A stretch of DNA of 64,000 nt from Thermodesulforhabdaceae bacterium (GCA_037482015.1 JBBFKT010000001.1:587854-651853); one strand, 5' to 3'; shown: positions 27,128 through 34,864, counted from the stretch's first letter. The notes: generated by a model from the sequence alone, not told the origin. Program-made: numbers and translations.

Positions 27128-27349
27128 TTAAGTATGTGTGTTCGTGAGGGCACACAAAACCGTGTGCCCTTGCAGAATATTTCCGGAAGCGATCATATTT
27201 AACTGCTGTGAGTTTAGATCGAGTTGCTCCAAATTGAACAAGCTCCTTTGTCTGGTTCCATTAGGAGTTCGGTAGGACTCAACCAGCTGGTAATAGATGC
27301 ATTTGATCCCTGTGGTTCGGTCTATTTTTCTATCTTTTCTGATGAACAT
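27128..27349 (-). pseudogene. N-terminal remnant of an IS1634/IS4-like transposase
   Basis: The reading frame MFIRKDRK...IYYQLVESYRT.NGTRQRSLFNLEQLDL matches the N-terminal pattern of IS1634-type DDE transposases (YYxLVESYR..G.xRQR...L..L.L). After about 55 residues the frame enters the palindrome at 27147-27170 and stops, so no catalytic domain exists. Any stretch upstream to 27391 is in frame but not needed for the match. Confidence 0.6.
27147..27170. repeat. short palindromic (REP-like) hairpin
   Basis: A nine-base perfect stem AGGGCACAC / GTGTGCCCT encloses a six-base loop. It resembles the hairpins at 38656-38675 and 45967-45993 and sits at the broken end of the transposase remnant. Confidence 0.6.
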
Positions 27350-27412
27350 AGCGAAGTGATAATATTTCAATACGATTTTCACTCTGACCAATTCATGACT
27401 TTAATGAATTAG

Positions 27413-27656
27413 GCCTCTCTTACCTTTTTCCGATATCCTGTAGAGATAAAGCGGGTAATGTATTATACTAATAGAGAGCGTAAACAGCAAATTCAGGAAG
27501 TCTACGGCTGGAAGGAGAATTTTCCCGACGGATGAATCTCTCCTTAAGTGTCTATACCTGACAGCCATGGAGCTAGAAAGGAAATGGCGCTGTCCCGCTA
27601 AAGATTGGCCATCAGTTTATGCTCAACTATCTATTCTATTTGAGGATAGGCTGTGA
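27413..27656 (+). pseudogene. C-terminal remnant of an IS256 (Mutator) family transposase
   Basis: Translation from 27413 gives FFRYPVEIKRVMYYTN, which corresponds to the FF..P.EIRK.IYTTN segment of IS256-type transposases. The next few conserved residues (AIES.N) are deleted. The frame shifts by one near 27530, then FPTDESLLKCLYLTAMELERKW...LSILFEDRL runs to the family's usual C-terminal end and stops at 27654-27656. The deletion plus frameshift show it is dead. Confidence 0.75.
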
Positions 27657-27704
27657 TCGAATTTACACAAAATTATGGACAGTCCCCTGTTCCTCCCATA
27701 GTTA

Positions 27705-28046
27705 TTATCCTTCAAGGTTTTCCAGAATTTCCTGAATTTGCTTTTTAAGGTGTGGAATATCTACTTTTATTGTCTCCCAGACAAGTTCATACTTTATCCC
27801 AAAATAAAAATGAATTAGCCGGTTCCTCATTCCTATAATATCTTTCCATGGGATATAAGGATATTTCTGTTTGACGGTATCAGGAATATTTCTTGCCGCC
27901 TCCCCGATAATTTCAAATTTCCTTATTACTGCGCTTGACCTCATATCATCATTTTTGAAACTCTCTAAATCTACATCTTTTACAAATTTCTCTATTGCTT
28001 TTATAGCTTCTAAGATATCTCTCAAATAAAGCTTTGGATCTCTCAT
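27705..28046 (-). CDS. hepT: HepT-like HEPN toxin (DUF86)
   Basis: 113-residue HEPN-fold protein. The R-X4-H-X-Y RNase motif is present as RNRLIHFYF (about residues 74-82), with a preceding GEAARNIP helix. In MntA/HepT modules the antitoxin nucleotidyltransferase neutralises HepT by adding nucleotides to its Tyr. The start overlaps the stop of the nucleotidyltransferase gene by four bases (ATGA). The pair lies in a patch of decayed transposons and was probably acquired. Confidence 0.88.
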   Translation of the reverse strand: MRDPKLYLRDILEAIKAIEKFVKDVDLESFKNDDMRSSAVIRKFEIIGEAARNIPDTVKQKYPYIPWKDIIGMRNRLIHFYFGIKYELVWETIKVDIPHLKKQIQEILENLEG

Positions 28047-28339
28047 AAATAAATTGCCTCTTTTAGGATATAATCTTTAATTTCCTCTCTAATGGTATCT
28101 ACTGGAACAATATCAACTTTTACAGAGAGATTTTCTTCAAGAAAATTTCCAAGTCCTGCTAAATGAAGTAATGTTGCTCCTTCAAGAAAGTTCACAAGAA
28201 TATCTAAATCACTACCTTCTTTCTGTTCACCTCGTACATAAGAACCAAATATTCCAATTACCTCGGCTTTGTAGTTTTCTTTTATTTTAAGTTTTAATTT
28301 TTCAAGGGTTTTTATTATTTCTTCAACCTTTTTGTTCAT
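28043..28339 (-). CDS. mntA: MntA-like minimal nucleotidyltransferase antitoxin
   Basis: 98-residue DNA-polymerase-beta-type nucleotidyltransferase. The signature GSYVRGEQKEGSDLDILV gives the GSX10DXD metal site, and a third Asp follows in KVDIVPV. ATG at 28339 is chosen because GGGAG lies about 11 bases upstream. A longer frame to 28375 runs into the TnpB remnant. It is paired with hepT downstream. Confidence 0.87.
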   Translation of the reverse strand: MNKKVEEIIKTLEKLKLKIKENYKAEVIGIFGSYVRGEQKEGSDLDILVNFLEGATLLHLAGLGNFLEENLSVKVDIVPVDTIREEIKDYILKEAIYL

Positions 28340-28344
28340 TTTTT

Positions 28345-28525
28345 TTATTCTCCCATCAGTTTTGTGAACCACCATCCACCTGTAGATGTGGATGCTTCCT
28401 GCTTCAACGACCAGACTTGCCGCTGAGTTTCCTTAACGGTAAAGGCCCGGTCTCCACAGGCGTTAATTCGGGCAGTTCTTACCCTGCTGGTTTATATCCA
28501 ACTTCATAGCTCTTGTCGAATTTAT
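28345..28525 (-). pseudogene. C-terminal remnant of an IS200/IS605 TnpB
   Basis: On the minus strand, VRTARINACGDRAFTVKE, then RQVWSLKQEAS and a stop at 28345-28347, match the tail of IS605-type TnpB proteins (the R.NACGD zinc-ribbon end and the SLKQEA motif). Just upstream, in another frame, SYEVGYKPAG resembles the preceding TnpB residues, so a frameshift is present. The rest of the gene is missing. The mntA Shine-Dalgarno lies in this remnant's last codons. Confidence 0.7.
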
Positions 28526-28559
28526 TATAAGCAATTTGTCGGATCCAGACGACAGTGGT

Positions 28560-28698
28560 GAGGGTGTTCTAAAAACTCCGTAATAAATTGTGGGGGCAAC
28601 CGGCCGGTCGCCCCTACAATATCCCCTATACGCACGTCAACCAATATCGTAAAATGGCCGGCACTACGGACATATCACCCACTTTCTAGAGCACCCTC
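28560..28698. repeat. MITE-like repeat with terminal inverted repeats
   Basis: This 139-bp element has ends GAGGGTGTTCTA and, inverted, GAGGGTGCTCTA. Inside it, at 28590-28617, is a palindrome with the core ACCGGCCGGT. Read on the minus strand, about 105 bases from its right end align by eye with 45889-45995 on the plus strand. It has no coding potential. Confidence 0.65.
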
Positions 28699-28707
28699 TT
28701 TCATAGC

Positions 28708-28737
28708 TTGACAGAAAAATGGGCTTTTAAGTAAATT
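28708..28737 (+). promoter_or_regulatory. sigma-70-type promoter of the porin gene
   Basis: A perfect TTGACA (28708-28713), an 18-base spacer and TAAATT (28732-28737). The expected start of transcription falls in the 16-base palindrome ATTCTTGATCAAGAAT at 28739-28754, a good operator candidate. Confidence 0.6.
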
Positions 28738-28738
28738 G

Positions 28739-28754
28739 ATTCTTGATCAAGAAT
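28739..28754. promoter_or_regulatory. candidate operator palindrome
   Basis: The perfect 16-base palindrome ATTCTTGATCAAGAAT lies immediately after the -10 box of the porin promoter, where a bound repressor would block start-up. No regulator gene is adjacent. Confidence 0.45.
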
Positions 28755-28772
28755 GAAGCTTGGTCAATCTAA

Positions 28773-28820
28773 GCCACGAAGGCTCTGCATGCTAGATGGG
28801 GTCTAAGTGGCTTTTTTATT
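28773..28820 (+). terminator. terminator-like hairpin in the porin leader
   Basis: AAGCCAC near 28775 pairs with GTGGCTT near 28808, followed at once by a T-rich tract (TTTTTTATTTT). The loop of about 30 bases could form alternative structures. It lies between promoter and start codon, so it could act as an attenuator of the porin mRNA. It could also end a short leader RNA. Confidence 0.5.
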
Positions 28821-28847
28821 TTCATGAATAGAAAGGAGGAAAGAGTT

Positions 28848-29996
28848 ATGAATGGATCTGGGGTTAGAAGAGTGGTCAGGTTTTTTGTTTTATTAGCATG
28901 TTTTGCTCTGGTATCTATGCTTTTTTCGCCGACCGCATGGTCTTATGAGGTTAATGAGCGGCTTTCTATTTCTGGAACAGCGACGGGAGGTTATCAGTGG
29001 CTTGAGAAATCGGCAGGGGCAGGAGATGATGAGAATGACGGATGGGGTGTATTTGATTTTAGCGTATCAGTCAAGGCTCCCTGGGAAGGTGGTGAATTTT
29101 CTGGACGAGCAAGCTTTGCAAAAGGTAATGGCGTAAAAAATAAAAGTCCCTTTATTCTTTCCCCGAACGCTGATGATCTTGAGGACGATCTTAAAAATAT
29201 CAACGGTCATAAATGGCAAGATCACCTTCAGGAGTTGTGGTATGCTCACACAGTAAAAATCCAGGAGGGCACTTCTTTTAAGATTACAGGGGGTATTATT
29301 GATGCCACTGCTTTTATTGATGACAACGCCTACGCTAATGATGAAATTGGCCAGTTCATGAATGAAGCCTTTGTTAACAACCCATTGGCAAATCTTCCCA
29401 GCTATGACCTCGGTGGGTCAGTGGAATTTGAAATGGATGCCTGGCATGTGAGGTTTATTGGAATGACATCCAAAAATGATGCGGAAAATGATTACGCCTA
29501 CTTTGGACTACAGGTTGGTTATAAACTTGATACCCCGATTGGTGAAGGAAATTACAGAGTTTACGGTTTCATAACCAACGATGAGTTTCCCAAGTGGGAT
29601 GAGATCGGCAAGGCTTCTCTCAAAGGAATTGGGATAAGCTTTGATCAACAGCTTGTGAAGGACATTTTGGGAGCATTCTTGAGAGCAGGTTGGCAGGATG
29701 ATAAAGCCGCTGTGGATTATGAAACCTTTGTTTCTTTTGGTTTTAACATAAGTGGATCCTTATGGGGACGGGAAGGTGACGAGATTGGTATAGGTTATGG
29801 ATATTTGAACGGTCCTTCAAAGTCGGAGGTTGCTCATACTCACGTGTTAGAGAGCTATGTTAAGTTCAAGGTGTTCGAATACAAAATGATCAACTCCGAT
29901 TTTACCGTTGATTTTCAATACATTAATGACGATGTAAGGGACGCTGGACACAACGAAGGTTACATCTGGGGTGTTAGATTTAATTTGAACTTCTAG
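28848..29996 (+). CDS. outer-membrane beta-barrel porin, unclassified
   Basis: 382 residues starting at ATG 28848, which has AAAGGAGG upstream. The ATG at 28824 would enclose that ribosome site. A signal peptide with a hydrophobic core (VVRFFVLLACFALVSMLF) ends near AWS. The mature part is rich in alternating beta strands, Gly and aromatic residues and ends in NLNF with the terminal Phe used for outer-membrane insertion. I cannot place it in a named porin family or name a substrate. The gene stands alone, with its own promoter, operator-like palindrome and leader hairpin. Confidence 0.75.
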   Translation: MNGSGVRRVVRFFVLLACFALVSMLFSPTAWSYEVNERLSISGTATGGYQWLEKSAGAGDDENDGWGVFDFSVSVKAPWEGGEFSGRASFAKGNGVKNKSPFILSPNADDLEDDLKNINGHKWQDHLQELWYAHTVKIQEGTSFKITGGIIDATAFIDDNAYANDEIGQFMNEAFVNNPLANLPSYDLGGSVEFEMDAWHVRFIGMTSKNDAENDYAYFGLQVGYKLDTPIGEGNYRVYGFITNDEFPKWDEIGKASLKGIGISFDQQLVKDILGAFLRAGWQDDKAAVDYETFVSFGFNISGSLWGREGDEIGIGYGYLNGPSKSEVAHTHVLESYVKFKVFEYKMINSDFTVDFQYINDDVRDAGHNEGYIWGVRFNLNF

Positions 29997-30012
29997 AAAG
30001 ATATCAGAGGAA

Positions 30013-30046
30013 GGTAGCTCCCTCCCGTAAATGGTGGAGAGCTACC
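30013..30046. terminator. stem-loop between convergent genes
   Basis: GGTAGCTC at 30013-30020 pairs with GAGCTACC at 30039-30046 between the convergent porin and slyD genes. There is no T-tract, so its role as a terminator is uncertain. Confidence 0.35.
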
Positions 30047-30058
30047 TGTTCAGGTCAA

Positions 30059-30550
30059 CTAACATCCACATCCACAACCGCAGCCACCGCTAGGGTTACA
30101 GAAGAGAGATGGGCCGGGGCTGTCGGAAATTTCTACCACCTCAACGTCAAAGGTAAGCTTTTGACCGGCAAGAGGATGATTCAAATCAATAGTAATGGTT
30201 GTAGGCGTAATATCAGCTACAATGGCGTGAAGTCTTGTACCGTCTTCGGTCTGGAGAGCAAGTATTTCTCCAACTGATGGCTGAAAATCCATCGGCAGTT
30301 CTGCTCTCTGGAATGTCTGAACCAGCCTTTCATCTCTGTGTCCATAGGCATCGTCTGGCTCGATTGTAAACGTTTTCTTTTGGTTTTGCTCCATTCCCAG
30401 GATCGCATTTTCAAAACCTGGGATGACCTGACCGGAACCTACCTGAAACTCAAAAGGACTTCGACCCTCACTTGAGTCGAAGATTTCGCCATTCTCAAGT
30501 TTTCCGGTGTAATGAACCTTTACAAAATCGCCTTTCTGAACTGTCCTCAT
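30059..30550 (-). CDS. slyD: FKBP-type peptidyl-prolyl isomerase, SlyD-like
   Basis: 163-residue cytosolic prolyl isomerase/chaperone. The FKBP core opens KVHYTGKLENGEIFDSS and closes with LNHPLAGQKLTFDVEVVEI. The insert-in-flap region lies at about 70-125. The C-terminal tail GGCGCGCGC is a short metal-binding Cys cluster, as in SlyD, which delivers nickel to hydrogenase and similar enzymes. A CooC gene elsewhere in this window fits a nickel-using anaerobe. Confidence 0.93.
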   Translation of the reverse strand: MRTVQKGDFVKVHYTGKLENGEIFDSSEGRSPFEFQVGSGQVIPGFENAILGMEQNQKKTFTIEPDDAYGHRDERLVQTFQRAELPMDFQPSVGEILALQTEDGTRLHAIVADITPTTITIDLNHPLAGQKLTFDVEVVEISDSPGPSLFCNPSGGCGCGCGC

Positions 30551-30600
30551 CCTGAACTCCTTCCTTCAATAAATGATTCTTTTTGTGGTGCTTTTAAAAA

Positions 30601-30640
30601 CAAAAAACCAGACCTATATTCCTGTCTGGTATCTTTTTGT
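30601..30640. terminator. bidirectional terminator-like hairpin upstream of slyD
   Basis: ACCAGAC (30607-30613) and GTCTGGT (30624-30630) form a stem with A-runs to the left and T-runs to the right, so it reads as an intrinsic terminator on both strands. It lies in the 372-bp divergent region between slyD and the permease gene. That region otherwise shows an inverted repeat TTGGCGC/GCGCCAA near 30699-30725 and a promoter at 30825-30853. Confidence 0.5.
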
Positions 30641-30824
30641 TTCTCCTTCCTGAAAAATTACTCTATCCTTTCTATTAAGCTTTTACGCCTTTCCCCTCTT
30701 TTGGCGCCCTGGACTCCTGCGCCAATCAAGCAGGAAGTTGTCGAAACACATTTCTTCATAACCTATTGAAGTGGTGCGTTCAAGTGAAATGTGAAAGGTT
30801 TTCGAAGTTAATTTTCTTTTTCGC

Positions 30825-30853
30825 ATGACACTGTGGAACTATTATGATAATAT
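30825..30853 (+). promoter_or_regulatory. candidate promoter of the permease gene
   Basis: ATGACA (30825-30830), 17 bases, then TAATAT (30848-30853), about 70 bases before the start codon. Confidence 0.45.
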
Positions 30854-30922
30854 TTTCCGCTCGGCAAAGGGGTAATGCATTAGTGGTTCATTAAATTTCT
30901 AATTTTTATGGAGGACTAGTTG

Positions 30923-32668
30923 ATGGGGAAGTTGTGGATGTATCTTGTTGCCACCTTGGCTATGTTTCCTCTAACTGTTCTGGCTGCTGTCCAGAATGAT
31001 CGTCTCACAGAAGATAAAAACTCTACAATATTTTATTTGACTGGCACCGTGTTGGATCCTCACAAAAACCAGGTTAGATATGCCAGAATAAGACTCTTCG
31101 TAAACGGTAAACTTCATCCAATTATCGTTGATCAAAATGAGGTTGAAGAAACAGAAACATCTTCTCATGGTGTGTATAAACTGGCTTTCAAAATGCCTAA
31201 GCAAGAAATTAGTAGTTCCAGGATTGAGATAGAAATTTACAAAAGTTCATTTGAAAAAACTCTAATACCAGTTTCTCATGAAGAGCTCTGTCTTAAAGAT
31301 GGTGTGTGCTATTTTTCAAAGGATATAACCATAAACCGCAAACTTAATCCAGCGTTTTACATAGCAACAATTATTTTTGTGCTAACTTATATGGTTATTT
31401 CTTTCGAACTGCTTCATAGAACAATTGCAGCTCTTGCTGGGGGTTCTCTCATCATGCTTGTAAGTTATACTCTGGGGAGCATTAATCCTGAATATCGTAT
31501 CATGTCTTATGAAACTGCTATAGCATCTATTGATATGAATGTGATTTTCCTTCTTATGGGTATGATGATTATTATAGGAGTTCTCAAACATACCGGCGTT
31601 TTCCAGTGGTGTGCTTACATGTCCTATAAAATTGCTCGCGGTAATGTTATGGCTTTATCCATGATTTCCTGCGTTTTTATTGCCGTAACATCGGCTTTTC
31701 TTGATAATGTTACCACCATGCTACTTTATACTCCAGTTCTTATGGAAATAGCCTTAGCACTTCGTATTTCGCCTTTAGCCTTACTACTTCCAGGCGTTCT
31801 TGCTTCGAATGTAGGAGGAACAGCTACTCTCATAGGTGATCCTCCAAACATTATTATTGGTTCTTACACAGGCCTTACCTTCATGCAATTTGTGTATAAC
31901 CTTACATTACCGGTCGTGATTTCTACTATTGTTCTCGGTTTCTACATACGATTTTTTTATGGTAATGAATATCGTAGGGGTAAGGTTGACGACGTAGATG
32001 CTTTCATCGCAAAGTTAAAAGAAGAATATCAGATTACCGATAGGATTTTGCTTGGTTATGGGCTTATTGTTATGGCCATAGTAATTGCTTTCTTTGCCTC
32101 CCATGGTTACTGGCACATGGAGGTTAGCATACCGGCTCTTTTTGGAGCAGCGGCCCTTGCTGTGTATGGACTTCTTACCAAGAAAATCCACCTTTATGAA
32201 CTTCTAGAAAAAGACATTGAATGGCCCACTCTGATTTTCTTCATTTTTCTCTTTATTCTTGTGGGGGCTGTTGAAGAAGTCGGACTTTTGTCAATAATTG
32301 CTGATTGGGTTCTTAACCTTTCTAAAGGGAATCTTTTATTTGCTATTAGCCTTATATTGTGGGTTGCCGCTATAGCAAGTGCTTTTGTGGACAATATCCC
32401 GTTTACAGCTACAATGCTTCCCATAGTTGCTTATTTAACCAAGTCCATACCAGGAGCTGAAAACAACGTCCTGTGGTGGGCGCTGGCTCTTGGAGCCTGT
32501 TTCGGAGGCAATGGAACTATCATTGGAGCCAGTGCCAATGTGGTTACAATGGGTATAGCTGAAGCTAAAGGTTATAGAATGACCTTCATGGGATTTATGA
32601 AGATAGCTTTTCCGTTTATGATAATAAGTGTTGTGATTGCTAATTTATGGCTGTTATTGTTTTACTAA
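30923..32668 (+). CDS. ArsB/NhaD-type ion transporter with N-terminal extracytoplasmic domain
   Basis: 581 residues. ATG at 30923 lies eight bases after GGAGG, so the TTG one codon earlier is not used. Residues 1-22 look like a signal peptide. About 25-145 form a beta-rich domain with two Cys (LCLKDGVCYF), probably periplasmic. From about 150 there are some 11 helices of the ion-transporter superfamily, with paired signatures SAFLDNVTTMLL / GGTATLIGDPPNII and SAFVDNIPFTATMLPI / GGNGTIIGASANVV. Family members move arsenite, Na+/H+ or di-/tricarboxylates. The substrate here is unknown. It appears monocistronic. Confidence 0.85.
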   Translation: MGKLWMYLVATLAMFPLTVLAAVQNDRLTEDKNSTIFYLTGTVLDPHKNQVRYARIRLFVNGKLHPIIVDQNEVEETETSSHGVYKLAFKMPKQEISSSRIEIEIYKSSFEKTLIPVSHEELCLKDGVCYFSKDITINRKLNPAFYIATIIFVLTYMVISFELLHRTIAALAGGSLIMLVSYTLGSINPEYRIMSYETAIASIDMNVIFLLMGMMIIIGVLKHTGVFQWCAYMSYKIARGNVMALSMISCVFIAVTSAFLDNVTTMLLYTPVLMEIALALRISPLALLLPGVLASNVGGTATLIGDPPNIIIGSYTGLTFMQFVYNLTLPVVISTIVLGFYIRFFYGNEYRRGKVDDVDAFIAKLKEEYQITDRILLGYGLIVMAIVIAFFASHGYWHMEVSIPALFGAAALAVYGLLTKKIHLYELLEKDIEWPTLIFFIFLFILVGAVEEVGLLSIIADWVLNLSKGNLLFAISLILWVAAIASAFVDNIPFTATMLPIVAYLTKSIPGAENNVLWWALALGACFGGNGTIIGASANVVTMGIAEAKGYRMTFMGFMKIAFPFMIISVVIANLWLLLFY

Positions 32669-32753
32669 CTCAAAATCTTGTGCTTTTGTCATGCTGGTGG
32701 AGAATAAGCTAAACTCTTAGATCTGGCTCAAGATAAAGTTAATGTTTTTCACT

Positions 32754-32797
32754 AAATGAATGTAAGGGGGATTAATAGCCCCCTCACATTCATTTTT
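32754..32797. terminator. strong bidirectional intrinsic terminator
   Basis: AAATGAATGT (32754-32763) pairs with ACATTCATTT (32786-32795), and an inner GGGGG/CCCCC stem lies between them, followed by T's. It separates the plus-strand permease from the minus-strand trp operon tail and can serve both. Confidence 0.8.
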
Positions 32798-33541
32798 CTA
32801 GAAAATATCAGGATAAACACTTCCAGAATCTACAATCTGCCAACCCCTTGATGTTTTGCCCAAAAGAAGATTAATTTGCCAGCCTATTCGACAGTGACTC
32901 AGAATTTCCTCCGGAAGTCTCAACTCAACCATTTCAATTTCAGAAGATAGAGTTGATAAAATAAGCTTTCCCGGCATGATTTCCTCTATCGTAAAATAAT
33001 CGTCTATTTCCATGTTCCAGGATCTTGGAGGATGAGAGTGAGCATATTCGTATAATAGACGCGCTAACCGCTCAGCAGCGGGTAGCACTCGACTAGCTTC
33101 CGCCGCATAGTTCATAGCTTTTTTAGCCTTAACTTTGCTGATAGCTCCCTTGTCACTTAGCCACTTAATAAGCCGTTTGGTCACAGTTCCCGAATAGCGA
33201 AGAAGCGACTCTGATGCCGCTACTCGTCTTATCATAAAATCCCCTAAAAAGGTTGAGAGAACCAATACAACCTTTTCAGGCCCGAAGATAGAACAAAATT
33301 CAAGCTTTTTCCGCTCGTAAAGCCGTTCGTAAAGTTGCGATTCGGCTTCCGATAGAAAACCATATCCGTAGCTGTCAAGGCAGTGTTCCAGGAGCTGGAT
33401 AACTACGTAGTAGTTTCGAAAGGTGGCAGGCCTTAATCTTCTGCGTTCTTCTTCAAGAAATTCTTCGAAAAGATCCTTTATGCTTGGTTTTTCTGGGGTA
33501 GGGAAAGGAATTACTTGTCCCCGCTGATTTCCCATAGTCAT
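32798..33541 (-). CDS. protein with tyrosine-recombinase core-binding-like domain, no catalytic domain
   Basis: 247 residues from ATG 33541, after AGACAGGG. A TTG start at 33625 would overlap the zinc-ribbon gene and is less likely. Residues 15-150 (SIKDLFEEFLEEERRRLRPAT, then a helix-rich region) look like the N-terminal SAM-like/core-binding domain of phage integrases. None of the R..H-X-X-R..Y catalytic residues follow. The C-terminal 90 residues are beta-rich and not recognised. It is the last gene after the trp operon. Function unknown. Confidence 0.6.
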   Translation of the reverse strand: MTMGNQRGQVIPFPTPEKPSIKDLFEEFLEEERRRLRPATFRNYYVVIQLLEHCLDSYGYGFLSEAESQLYERLYERKKLEFCSIFGPEKVVLVLSTFLGDFMIRRVAASESLLRYSGTVTKRLIKWLSDKGAISKVKAKKAMNYAAEASRVLPAAERLARLLYEYAHSHPPRSWNMEIDDYFTIEEIMPGKLILSTLSSEIEMVELRLPEEILSHCRIGWQINLLLGKTSRGWQIVDSGSVYPDIF

Positions 33542-33597
33542 TCCCTGTCTTTGGTAAGGTTTTACATGAAGCCAACGACCCAAACTAACCTTTCGCT

Positions 33598-33921
33598 TTA
33601 TATCTTTGTTCCACACTGAGGGCAATACTTAAATGAAGGGTCAAGCAATGTGTTGCAGGATGGGCATCTTAGAGGCTCCGTTGCTCGACGCCAGCCATCC
33701 CCCCGATAAGCCTGCTCTTCGGGAACAGTGAAACCGCAGCGGTCACATATGATCAGGGGTTCACCCTTTTTTATGCGAACAATAGGGATAAAAAAAAGAC
33801 TTATATAGTGGTCTATCCGCTTAAGACGAGCCTGAGTAAGGCCGCAATTGGGACATAACCTTGGAGTATCGTCAATTGTAACCGTCTTTGGCTGGACTCC
33901 CCCGATGAAAAAGAAAAACAT
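33598..33921 (-). CDS. zinc-ribbon protein
   Basis: 107 residues with four Cys pairs, CPNCG, CDRCG, CPSC and CPQCG, able to bind two zinc ions as two ribbons. A hydrophobic patch (SLFFIPIVRIKKGEP) separates them. It starts 25 bases after trpA ends, with GGGAGG upstream, so it is likely carried on the trp transcript. No family function is known to me. A role in nucleic-acid or protein binding is only a guess. Confidence 0.7.
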   Translation of the reverse strand: MFFFFIGGVQPKTVTIDDTPRLCPNCGLTQARLKRIDHYISLFFIPIVRIKKGEPLIICDRCGFTVPEEQAYRGDGWRRATEPLRCPSCNTLLDPSFKYCPQCGTKI

Positions 33922-33946
33922 ATTTTTTCAGTTTCCTCCCTCTGTT

Positions 33947-34813
33947 TCAGGGCTTTTGTTGCACCATTGCTTTTTTAAATTCCATCACCATGTTGTCAAG
34001 AATTCTAAGTAAATCGATGTTGTCTTGATGTTCTTCAATGGTTTTTTCAAAAGCACTTCCAATAACTACTCCATCGGCAATCTGCGCAATGCGAGCCGCT
34101 TGAGCAGGAGTTGATACACCAAACCCAACACAAACAGGCACAGTTGTCATGGTCTTGATCAATTGAACCATGCGAGATATTTCGTTGTAATCAAGATTGT
34201 CTCTGGGGTTGCTGCCTTTTGAGGAAGGGAGAATTTCTTCACTGCCTGTAACACCAGTTTTGGAAATCAAATAAACAAAGCCAGATGAATCCTTGAGTAT
34301 TTCTCCCATTCGCTCGGGCGTTGTCGTGGGAGCGATAAGCCTTATGAAACTGAACAGTTCTGGTGTCCAGCCATTCCACTTTTCTGTAAATTCTTTTGAT
34401 TCTTCAGGTGGAAGATCCACTACTAAAACTCCGTCAACTTCTGATTCCAGTGCGTTCTTGTAGAAACGATCTCCACCATAGCGAAAAAGAGGATTATAGT
34501 AGCTAAAGAGAATTACTGGTGTTTCTATGTTGTCCTTTCTGAGCCTTTTTACAAATTCGAAAGCTTTTTGAAGAGTCATTCCTGCTTTGAGAGCTCTCAT
34601 GGATGCACGCTGTATTACAGGTCCGTCGGCTGTGGGATCGGAAAAGGGCATTCCCAATTCGAGGATATCCACCCCGGCTGTGCAGAGAGTTTTTGCTATT
34701 TCAAAGGATTTTTCGATTGAAGGGTCTCCAGCGGTTATGTATCCTACGAGAGCTTTTTCTCCTTTTTCTCTTAACTTACCAAACACTTTTCCTATGCGAT
34801 TCATGGTTGCCAC
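33947..34813 (-). CDS. trpA: tryptophan synthase alpha chain
   Basis: 288-residue TIM barrel that cleaves indole-3-glycerol phosphate. The catalytic Glu is in ELGMPFSDPTADGP, the Asp in VDGVLVVDLPPEE, and the substrate loop is SKTGVTGSEE. The length is slightly above the usual 268 because of a short insertion near residue 200. It follows trpB after 51 bases and forms the alpha2beta2 complex with it. Confidence 0.97.
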   Translation of the reverse strand: MATMNRIGKVFGKLREKGEKALVGYITAGDPSIEKSFEIAKTLCTAGVDILELGMPFSDPTADGPVIQRASMRALKAGMTLQKAFEFVKRLRKDNIETPVILFSYYNPLFRYGGDRFYKNALESEVDGVLVVDLPPEESKEFTEKWNGWTPELFSFIRLIAPTTTPERMGEILKDSSGFVYLISKTGVTGSEEILPSSKGSNPRDNLDYNEISRMVQLIKTMTTVPVCVGFGVSTPAQAARIAQIADGVVIGSAFEKTIEEHQDNIDLLRILDNMVMEFKKAMVQQKP

Positions 34814-34864
34814 CTAACCTTTCTTTTCAAGTGTAAGTTGATCACGAAAAGACTTCAAAAAACA

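Noticed and set aside
27390-27410. Inverted repeat AATTCAT/ATGAATT as a transposon end
   Set aside because: AT-rich and only seven bases; it lies between two transposase fragments but no matching partner end was found.
28755-28820. c-di-GMP (GEMM) or cobalamin riboswitch before the porin
   Set aside because: A short AAGCCAC stretch looked similar, but the conserved upstream tetraloop/receptor and B12-box context are absent.
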